A DNA stretch of 43,424 nucleotides from positions 1-43,424 of the forward strand of contig JAPJMW010000203.1 in NCBI GenBank assembly GCA_026461505.1, read 5' to 3'. A model generated the notes under the pieces. That model saw only the letters and a list, made by a program, of their open reading frames with translations. It was not told the origin of the DNA and did no database searches. This document shows, one piece after another, positions 37,551 to 43,424 of the stretch (the stretch's first letter is position 1; every line of letters starts with the position of its first letter). Both the position numbers and the translations under genes were made by a program. Source of the stretch: Beijerinckiaceae bacterium (lineage in GTDB: Bacteria > Pseudomonadota > Alphaproteobacteria > Rhizobiales > Beijerinckiaceae).

Positions 37551-38147
37551 CTATACGTGCAGTGTTTCAATCCACTCGCGCGTCCGCGCTTCGGGATCGG
37601 CGTTGCGTAAGATATCGGTTACAACACACGCGCTATCCGCACCGGCTTGCAAGACGAGCTTCGCGCGTTCCGGCGTCAAACCACCAATGGCAACAAGCGG
37701 CATATCACCGATGATCCGCTTCCATTCGCCAATGCGCTCCAACCCTTGCGGCGGAAATTTCATATCCTTTAAAACGGTCGGATAAATCGGCCCCAAAGCG
37801 ATATAATCAGGATCAAATTGAAGCGCACGGTCTAGCTCTTCCGGCGTATGTGTGGATAGGCCAATCTTAACGCCGCCCGCTTTCAACGCTTTAAAATCGG
37901 CCGTGTCCATATCTTCTTGGCCGAGATGAACAAAATCGCATCCTTCATCAAGCGCCATCTGCCAATAATCATTGACGATCAAAGTCGCGCCATTTTGCGC
38001 GCACAAAGTCCGCGACATGATAATTTCATGCGTCAATTCCGCATGGCTTTTGTCTTTCATGCGAAGCTGCACGGTCTTAACACCAAGCGGCAAAAGGCGT
38101 TCAAGCCAGTGGGAAGAGTCAACAATCAAATAAAATCGATCCAGCAT
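37551..38147 (-). CDS. thiE: Thiamine-phosphate synthase
   Basis: A 198-residue TIM-barrel enzyme that joins the pyrimidine (HMP-PP) and thiazole phosphates into thiamine phosphate. RMKDKSHAEL at about 29-38, IVNDYW, HLGQEDMD, ALGPIYPT and the C-terminal VAIGGLTPERAKLVLQAGADSACVV are all typical. The frame extends into thiG, but the ATG at 38147 has GGAG 8 nt upstream and gives family length. It is the last gene of the thiOSGE operon, 16 bp after thiG. Its stop is 13 bp from the converging exported-protein gene, and no terminator is visible. Confidence 0.93.
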   Translation of the reverse strand: MLDRFYLIVDSSHWLERLLPLGVKTVQLRMKDKSHAELTHEIIMSRTLCAQNGATLIVNDYWQMALDEGCDFVHLGQEDMDTADFKALKAGGVKIGLSTHTPEELDRALQFDPDYIALGPIYPTVLKDMKFPPQGLERIGEWKRIIGDMPLVAIGGLTPERAKLVLQAGADSACVVTDILRNADPEARTREWIETLHV

Positions 38148-38163
38148 TTTAAACTCCAATATT

Positions 38164-38940
38164 TTACACAAAAGGTTGGCCAAAAACGGGTGTCGATGGC
38201 ACCGCCATATCGCGCGCTTCCATCGCACCCGCACGATAAGCCAATCGTCCCGCTTTAACCGCCAGAGCAAACCCTTCCGCCATAGCAGCCGGATCACCCG
38301 CTTTGGCAACCGCCGTGTTCAACAGCACCGCATCATATCCCAATTCCATTGCGTCAGCCGCGTGGGAGGGAACACCCAAGCCTGCATCGACAACAAGCGG
38401 CACGTTTGGAAAATGCGCGCGCATCGCTTTCAAGGCAAAGCGGTTATTGAGCCCTTTGCCAGAGCCAATCGGCGCGCCCCACGGCATCAAAACTTCACAG
38501 CCAACGCTCAATAATTTTTCCGCAACAATCAAATCATCCGTTGTATAGGGAAATACTTGGAAGCCCTGCGCACATAATTCACGCGCGGCTTCAACAAGAC
38601 CAAACACATCCGGCTGCAAAGTATCCGCATTGCCAATCACTTCGAGTTTGATCCACGGCGTATCAAACACATCCCGCGCCATTTCAGCGGTTGTGATCGC
38701 TTCTTTGGCGGAATGACATCCAGCCGTATTCGGTAAAATCTTTTTCCCCATCGCGCTGATCAATTTCCAAAAATCGCGCCCGCCGGAACCACCCGTTGAT
38801 TCACGCCGCAAGGATACGGTGAGAATATCGGCTTCCGAGCGTGTAATCGCATCCGCTAATATCGCAGGCGATGGATATTGCGCCGTGCCTAGCAACAAAC
38901 GCGAAGCAACCGTTACGCCATAAAACTGTAATGGATCCAC
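38164..38940 (-). CDS. thiG: Thiazole synthase
   Basis: A 258-residue TIM-barrel enzyme that builds the thiazole phosphate from deoxyxylulose phosphate, dehydroglycine and ThiS thiocarboxylate. The Schiff-base Lys is in [10 protein letters not shown] at about 95-104. [15 protein letters not shown] and [19 protein letters not shown] are conserved phosphate-site motifs. The start is GTG at 38940, 3 bp past the thiS stop. It is regulated by the TPP riboswitch ahead of thiO. Confidence 0.95.
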   Translation of the reverse strand: MDPLQFYGVTVASRLLLGTAQYPSPAILADAITRSEADILTVSLRRESTGGSGGRDFWKLISAMGKKILPNTAGCHSAKEAITTAEMARDVFDTPWIKLEVIGNADTLQPDVFGLVEAARELCAQGFQVFPYTTDDLIVAEKLLSVGCEVLMPWGAPIGSGKGLNNRFALKAMRAHFPNVPLVVDAGLGVPSHAADAMELGYDAVLLNTAVAKAGDPAAMAEGFALAVKAGRLAYRAGAMEARDMAVPSTPVFGQPFV

Positions 38941-38943
38941 GCT

Positions 38944-39141
38944 TCAGCCCCCTTGCATCGGCACTAGAATTTCAACCCGATCGCCCTCTTTTAATCGAAC
39001 GATGTCACGGTCCTTTTTTCGCACAACGGACATGTTTACAGCCGTTGCAACGGGCATATCTTCATAGCCAAGCTCTAAGAGCAATTCGGCAAAGGTTTCG
39101 GCTGAAACATTGGTTTCATTGCCATTAACAATCAGCCTCAC
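38944..39141 (-). CDS. thiS: Sulfur carrier ThiS
   Basis: A 65-residue ubiquitin-fold protein ending in the required Gly-Gly (MQGG), which is activated by ThiF and thiocarboxylated to donate sulfur to ThiG. The first residues MRLIVNGNETNV and EGDRVEILVPMQGG are typical. It has a GTG start that overlaps the thiO stop as GTGA. No thiF is in the window; adenylation by a MoeB/ThiF homologue elsewhere is assumed. Confidence 0.93.
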   Translation of the reverse strand: MRLIVNGNETNVSAETFAELLLELGYEDMPVATAVNMSVVRKKDRDIVRLKEGDRVEILVPMQGG

Positions 39142-40121
39142 CGTTCAACCTCCGGAAAAGACTTACCCTCAAAAACAATCTCTGCCGCACGCCGCGCCAA
39201 AGCAGGCGCACCCAGATAGCCATGACGGTATAAACCATTCAGACGAAGGATTTTTCCATCCCGCCGGATGCGCGGCAAATTGTCAGCAAAGGCAGGCCGC
39301 ACATCGGTGCCCGTTTCAACGATCTCCGCTTCACCAAAGGCCGGGTGAACCGCATAGGCCGCATTCAAAAGCTCAACCATCGAGCGCGCCGAGAACCGCG
39401 TGCGGTCCCCGCTCTCAATCATCGTCGCACCCACCATAAAATGATGGTCCGCCCGCGGAACAATGTAAACCGGAATACGCGGATGCAATAAACGCACAGG
39501 CCGCGAAAGGTTCACCTCTTTCGTGCGCAAGATCAGCATCTCGCCTTTCACACCACGCAAATCCTTCAACACGTCACGGGCCTCGTATCCGCGGCAATCA
39601 AAGATATGATCAGCATTGATATCGTCAGGCGAAACAGCGCTATCCATCACAAAGGTTACGCCATACTCAGCAATCAATTTTTGCCTTAACGCATCAAGCG
39701 TAACGCGCGGATCAAGATGCGCTTCGCTTGCAAAAAACAAAGCCGTCTCAAACCGCTCCGCCAAATCAGGTTCAAGCGCGGCAACCGCATCACGCCCAAG
39801 CCATTCATGGGCATGGGTTCGCGCGGCAAAGCGCTTGAGGTCCGGCAGATCACGCGGCGGTGCTATAACCAAAGTGCCCTTTTCAACAACATGCGAAAAA
39901 TGCGTCTTCCAATAGCTGAGCGATTCAAGGCCCAATTCGCCAATCAAGGGCTCGGCGCTTTCCATCTCGCACCACGCGGCCAGCATACCACCCGCATACC
40001 AAGAGCACCCCCGCCCCGTCTCTGGTCGCCGCTCATAAACGGTCACGCTGCCACCCCGCAACGCGCAGTGATGCGCAGTTACAAGTCCCATGACACCAGC
40101 ACCGATAACGGCGATCTTCAT
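39138..40121 (-). CDS. thiO: Glycine oxidase
   Basis: A 327-residue FAD enzyme that oxidises glycine to iminoacetate for thiazole synthesis, used instead of ThiH in aerobes. KIAVIGAGVMGLVTAHHCA is the FAD motif, CSWYAGGMLAAWCEME follows, and TDVRPAFADNLPRI and NGLYRHGYLGAP near the C terminus hold the FAD-contacting residues. The frame extends far upstream, through the riboswitch, but the ATG at 40121 gives the family-length protein. It is the first gene of the thiOSGE operon, 71 bp past the riboswitch. Confidence 0.92.
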   Translation of the reverse strand: MKIAVIGAGVMGLVTAHHCALRGGSVTVYERRPETGRGCSWYAGGMLAAWCEMESAEPLIGELGLESLSYWKTHFSHVVEKGTLVIAPPRDLPDLKRFAARTHAHEWLGRDAVAALEPDLAERFETALFFASEAHLDPRVTLDALRQKLIAEYGVTFVMDSAVSPDDINADHIFDCRGYEARDVLKDLRGVKGEMLILRTKEVNLSRPVRLLHPRIPVYIVPRADHHFMVGATMIESGDRTRFSARSMVELLNAAYAVHPAFGEAEIVETGTDVRPAFADNLPRIRRDGKILRLNGLYRHGYLGAPALARRAAEIVFEGKSFPEVER

Positions 40122-40192
40122 AGCGTAGCGGTTTCCCGTTGTTATCAGAAACGCTTGGAAGCTTGAGAGAAAGCCAGAAGACTCATCCATCC

Positions 40193-40272
40193 TGCTTCCC
40201 TGCGCGGGCATTACCCCAGTCAGGTTCAAAGGGTCTAATCTCAGCCCCGCTTTGCAGCACGGCACCCCTAGC
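40193..40272 (-). promoter_or_regulatory. TPP riboswitch controlling thiOSGE
   Basis: On the minus strand the leader has the conserved TPP-aptamer blocks: GGGGTGCC, GGCTGAGA, ACCCTTTGAACCTGA, GTAATGCC and GCGCAGGGAAGC. GCT and AGC at the two ends close helix P1. It lies 71 bp before the thiO start. Many alphaproteobacterial copies act by blocking ribosome access; I see no T-run terminator. Confidence 0.95.
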
Positions 40273-40384
40273 GATACGGCGAGCGCCGAGGCGACCAACC
40301 GTTACGGTCGTGTAGCAAAGGAATGACGCGAGGGGAAGCTCCCCGATTGCCAAGCCCGCAAAAACCGTTTATCGCCCCTCTTTG

Positions 40385-40413
40385 TTGGCAGCGCGTTCGC
40401 GCCTGTCGACAAT
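40385..40413 (+). promoter_or_regulatory. Putative promoter of the cytX riboswitch leader
   Basis: TTGGCA (40385-40390), 17 nt, then GACAAT (40408-40413). Transcription from about 40420 would start near the first base of the aptamer. The -10 is only a moderate match. Confidence 0.45.
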
Positions 40414-40415
40414 TC

Positions 40416-40491
40416 GCTGGGGGTGCTGTGCGCAAGCATGGCTGAGAAACACCCTTTGAACCTGACTGAGGTAATCCTCGCGCAGGGAAGC
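40416..40491 (+). promoter_or_regulatory. TPP riboswitch controlling cytX
   Basis: The plus strand carries a second TPP aptamer: GGGGGTGCTGTG, GGCTGAGA, ACCCTTTGAACCTGA, GTAATCC and GCGCAGGGAAGC, with helix P1 closed by GCT and AGC. It lies 73 bp before the cytX ATG, and the region between shows no strong terminator, so translational control is the more likely mechanism. Confidence 0.95.
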
Positions 40492-40564
40492 CAATACCGC
40501 TCGCCACCGCCTTGTGGTCAGCCATTAGTGCTTTCCTGTCATTTTTGATCTGATGGAGATCGAC

Positions 40565-41851
40565 ATGGCAGACGCCCACTCTTCCACTTTCACCGCCGCT
40601 ATTACCGCAAATGAGCGCGTTTTCGGCTTTCGCGATCAAGCAGCCCTTTGGTTCAGCCTGGGCGTCGGCCTCTTGGTGATGCAAACAGGCGCAAGCCTGA
40701 TGCCGGGCTTGAGCCCGAAACTGGCCTTCGTAGCGATTCTCTTAGGCTCCGCCATCGGCGCGGGCGTATTAGCCCTCGTCGCCCGCTTAGGCCAAGAGAC
40801 GGGGCTTTCGTCCGCCGCCCTCATGACGGTTGCCTTCGGCAGCAAATTGGGGCGCCTGCCGATTGTCGCCAATGTCGTCCAGCTTTTAGGCTGGGCGGCC
40901 TTCGAAATCATTATCATGCGCGACGGCTCGCTCGCCTTGATCAAACAATCCACCGGCCTTGAAGGTTCTGCGCTTGCCTATGAACTGACACTGATATGGG
41001 GCATCATCTTGGTTCTCTTGATGATGGGTTCGATGACAAGCCTCGTGCGGCGTTTTCTTTCCCGCATTGGCCTTCCGCTCGTTATTGCCTCTTTGGCTTG
41101 GCTCTCTTACGTCTTCGTGTCAGCCACGCTTACCAAAGGCTGGGCCGATTTCTGGAACCAAACAGGGACCGGAGAAATGGGCTTCTGGAGCGGTGTCGAT
41201 CTCGTTATCGCCATGCCCGTATCATGGCTGCCCCTTGTGGCCGATTATGCACGGTTTGGTCGTTCAAAGGGAGGCGCCAGCAACGGCACATTCATCGGCT
41301 ATGGCATCGCCAATATCTGGTGCTACGCGCTCGGCGCCCTCATTGCCTTCAACCAACCTTCCGATGATCTGGTCACGGGACTGCTATTAGCCCAAGGCGG
41401 GTTGATCGCGCTGACGCTGATCGTGCTCGATGAGCTCGATAACGCCTATGGCGATCTTCATTCCGGCGCAGTGAGTACGGAAAGCCTTTTTGGCGGCTTT
41501 GGCATAGGGCAGCGTGGCGTTGTCATGGCGCTTTTATCCATCGTCCTCGCGCTGGTGCTCACCACGCTATCGGAGACGACAAGCCAACTCATCACGCAAT
41601 TTCTAACCGTGTTGAGCTCTATTTTCGTTCCCCTCTTCGGCGTGATTTTGGCCCGCTATCGCCTTATCCGCGCGGCAGCGCTTTCAAATAGGCCACTAGC
41701 GAGCATCGAATGGACCGCCCTGATATCGTGGCTCATCGGCGTCGTGATCTATCAATTGGCCGTTTTTACCTACCCCGATTGGGGCTCCGCCCTACCGAGC
41801 CTGATCATCAGCTTCGCCCTTGCCAAGCTCATGCCGACCCAGCGCGCCTAA
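40565..41851 (+). CDS. cytX: CytX, putative hydroxymethylpyrimidine permease (NCS1 family)
   Basis: A 428-residue inner-membrane transporter of the NCS1 nucleobase-cation symporter family with about 12 helices. LWFSLGVGLLVMQTGASLMPGL near the N terminus and ISLVIAMPVSWLPLVADYARFG in the centre are typical of NCS1 carriers. The TPP riboswitch upstream supports the CytX assignment, a predicted transporter of the thiamine pyrimidine precursor HMP. The frame opens at 40553, but GGAG at 40555-40558 is correctly spaced for the ATG at 40565, which is chosen. Confidence 0.9.
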   Translation: MADAHSSTFTAAITANERVFGFRDQAALWFSLGVGLLVMQTGASLMPGLSPKLAFVAILLGSAIGAGVLALVARLGQETGLSSAALMTVAFGSKLGRLPIVANVVQLLGWAAFEIIIMRDGSLALIKQSTGLEGSALAYELTLIWGIILVLLMMGSMTSLVRRFLSRIGLPLVIASLAWLSYVFVSATLTKGWADFWNQTGTGEMGFWSGVDLVIAMPVSWLPLVADYARFGRSKGGASNGTFIGYGIANIWCYALGALIAFNQPSDDLVTGLLLAQGGLIALTLIVLDELDNAYGDLHSGAVSTESLFGGFGIGQRGVVMALLSIVLALVLTTLSETTSQLITQFLTVLSSIFVPLFGVILARYRLIRAAALSNRPLASIEWTALISWLIGVVIYQLAVFTYPDWGSALPSLIISFALAKLMPTQRA

Positions 41852-41879
41852 TACCAAAGGGCGATAGGCTGCATTGCAG

Positions 41880-41906
41880 GTCCACGCCATTTGGCGTGGA
41901 CTTTTT
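41880..41906 (+). terminator. Rho-independent terminator after cytX
   Basis: A 9-bp perfect stem (GTCCACGCC at 41880-41888, GGCGTGGAC at 41893-41901) with a 4-nt loop is followed by five T. It lies 28 bp after the cytX stop and separates it from malate synthase. Confidence 0.9.
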
Positions 41907-41969
41907 GCGGCTTTAGGGACTAAAAGGCGTCAAAATCAAAACATTAAGAAACGACACAGGAACAACACT

Positions 41970-43424
41970 ATGGCGAAGATTGAAATTAAAGGCCCATTAG
42001 GCCCCCGCTACGATGAAATCCTCACGGCACCCGCGCTTGCCTTTTTGTCGGAACTTCATACGCGCTTCAATCCCACCCGTTTGAGCCTGCTCGCCGCGCG
42101 CGCCGAGCGCCAAAAGAAATTTGATGCCGGCGAATTGCCCGATTTCCTCGCCGAGACACAAGCCGTCCGCGATGGCGATTGGACGGTTGCCCCGCTGCCC
42201 ACCGATTTGCTCGACCGCCGCGTCGAAATCACGGGTCCAGTGGACAAGAAAATGATCATCAATGCGCTCAATTCCGGCGCCAAAGTGTTCATGACCGATT
42301 TCGAGGACGCCTCCTCCCCCACTTGGGCCAATATGGTGGAAGGCCAAATCAATCTGAAAGACCGCTGGGCGGGCACGCTTGGCTTTACCGATGAGACATC
42401 CGGCAAGACTTACGCGATCAGCGCCAATCCCGCCGCCTTGATGGTGCGCCCGCGCGGCTGGCATCTGCCTGAAAAGCATGTGCTGGTCGATGGCGAGCGC
42501 ATGTCGGGTTCCTTGTTCGATTTCGGCCTCTATGTCTTCCACAACGCCAAGACGATGATCGCCCAAGGCAAGACGCCTGCTTTCTATCTCCCTAAGATAG
42601 AAAGCCACAAAGAAGCCCGCCTTTGGGATCAAGTGTTCACCTATGCCGAAGAAGCCTGCGGCTTAAAGCATGGCACGCTGCGCTGCACGATTTTGATCGA
42701 GACGCTGCCAGCGGCATTCGAGATGGATGAAATCCTGTTCGAATTGAAAGACCACATCATCGGCCTGAATTGCGGCCGTTGGGATTACATCTTCTCCTTC
42801 ATCAAGCGCTTGGGCAACAATCCGAACTTCCTCACGCCTGATCGCGGCGTGATGACGATGGCGTCGAATTTCTTGGCCGCCTATTCGCTCTTGCTCATCA
42901 AAACCTGCCACCGCCGCGGCGCGTTTGCGATGGGCGGCATGGCTGCGCAAATCCCCGTCAAGGGCGATGATACGAAGAACGAAGCGGCCTACGCCAAAGT
43001 GCGCACGGATAAAGAGCGCGAGGCCGCCAACGGCCATGATGGCACATGGGTCGCCCATCCGGGCATGGTGGCGCTGGCGACAGAAGTGTTTGACCGCTTG
43101 ATGCCGTCGCACAACCAGATCAACAAGCAACGCGATGATGTGCATATCACGCAAGCCGACATGCTCTCGCTCCATAAGGGCGAACGGACGGAAGACGGTT
43201 TGCGCGAAAACATCCGCGTCGGCGTGCAATATATCGAAGCCTGGCTCAAAGGCCGTGGCGCAGTGCCGCTCTACAACCTCATGGAAGACGCAGCCACCGC
43301 CGAAATCTCCCGCGTGCAAGCCTGGCAATGGGTCCACCATCAGGTTGCGCTCAACGATGGCCGCAAGGTTACGCCGGAGCTGTTCAAGGCAACGCTGACG
43401 GATGAAATGGCCAAGGTGCGCGAG
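41970..43424 (+). CDS. aceB: Malate synthase A, glyoxylate shunt (3' end beyond the window)
   Basis: The first 485 codons of malate synthase A, which condenses glyoxylate and acetyl-CoA to malate; the frame is open to the right edge. The family signature is intact: KDHIIGLNCGRWDYIF at about 252-267. RPRGWHLPEKHVLVDGE, MTDFEDASSPTW and YLPKIESHKEA are further conserved active-site regions. The family is about 530 residues long, so roughly 45 are missing. This is the A-type (AceB) enzyme, not the G-type (GlcB). The ATG at 41970 has AGGA 9 nt upstream. It is a single gene after the cytX terminator in this window; isocitrate lyase is not seen. Confidence 0.94.
   Translation, partial: MAKIEIKGPLGPRYDEILTAPALAFLSELHTRFNPTRLSLLAARAERQKKFDAGELPDFLAETQAVRDGDWTVAPLPTDLLDRRVEITGPVDKKMIINALNSGAKVFMTDFEDASSPTWANMVEGQINLKDRWAGTLGFTDETSGKTYAISANPAALMVRPRGWHLPEKHVLVDGERMSGSLFDFGLYVFHNAKTMIAQGKTPAFYLPKIESHKEARLWDQVFTYAEEACGLKHGTLRCTILIETLPAAFEMDEILFELKDHIIGLNCGRWDYIFSFIKRLGNNPNFLTPDRGVMTMASNFLAAYSLLLIKTCHRRGAFAMGGMAAQIPVKGDDTKNEAAYAKVRTDKEREAANGHDGTWVAHPGMVALATEVFDRLMPSHNQINKQRDDVHITQADMLSLHKGERTEDGLRENIRVGVQYIEAWLKGRGAVPLYNLMEDAATAEISRVQAWQWVHHQVALNDGRKVTPELFKATLTDEMAKVRE

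Noticed and set aside
40321..40345. Short GC-rich hairpin between the two riboswitches
   Set aside because: The stem is only about 5 bp and has no T run; it does not qualify as a terminator or regulatory site.
42663..43340. 225-codon open frame on the minus strand
   Set aside because: It lies antisense to malate synthase, whose signature is intact; it has no recognisable domain and looks like a shadow frame.

Overview
The window looks like chromosome of an alphaproteobacterium. The support is a moderate-to-high GC content, a tRNA-Ile(CAU) with an encoded CCA end, a SoeABC-type sulfite dehydrogenase, a lysine/alanine-extended HU protein, a thiO-thiS-thiG-thiE thiamine operon, and dispersed palindromes with CGTCATTGCGAGCG termini like those common in this class. 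I see no transposase, phage gene, rRNA or CRISPR array. Two genes run off the edges: ettA on the left and malate synthase on the right.

Left flank (1-13422): the ettA start, an MFS permease, tRNA-Ile(CAU), the HU gene with a clear terminator, a class III aminotransferase, and a divergent secreted gamma-glutamyltransferase. Next comes the soeABC operon (Mo-bis-MGD catalytic subunit, four-cluster ferredoxin, membrane anchor), preceded by a perfect 12-bp inverted repeat. A two-gene operon converges on it: a CRYL1-like 3-hydroxyacyl-CoA-type dehydrogenase and a long Fe-S/FMN/FAD enzyme of the trimethylamine dehydrogenase / dienoyl-CoA reductase family. This flank reads as sulfur and small-molecule catabolism.

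Centre (13544-37537): about 24 kb of surface-polysaccharide genes. They are a UDP-glucuronate 4-epimerase, two asparagine-synthase-type amidotransferases, a DUF2334 deacetylase-like protein, four glycosyltransferases, a PglK/MsbA-type ABC exporter, a DUF218 membrane protein, two DegT aminotransferases, two hexapeptide acyltransferases, a methyltransferase, an SDR epimerase, a WlbA/WbpB oxidoreductase and a TviB/WbpO-type UDP-HexNAc dehydrogenase. Together the dehydrogenase, the WlbA-like, one WbpE-like and one WbpD-like protein form a complete predicted route to a UDP-2,3-diacetamido-2,3-dideoxyhexuronate. The two amidotransferases suggest uronamide sugars. The block ends with a 905-residue exported protein that I do not recognise, which has its own sigma70-like promoter. 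No initiating phosphoglycosyltransferase, Wzy polymerase or Wzx flippase is present.

Right flank (37551-43424): thiO-thiS-thiG-thiE on the minus strand and cytX on the plus strand. Each is preceded by its own TPP riboswitch in a shared 440-bp divergent region. thiC is absent from the operon, which together with CytX suggests uptake of the pyrimidine half of thiamine. A terminator then separates cytX from malate synthase A.

Three copies of one palindromic repeat lie in intergenic positions of the polysaccharide block, and one is collapsed to a 22-bp mini-hairpin. The most novel-looking items are the 905-residue exported protein, the combined diacetamido-uronate/uronamide locus, and the Fe-S flavoenzyme/CRYL1-like pair of unknown substrate.
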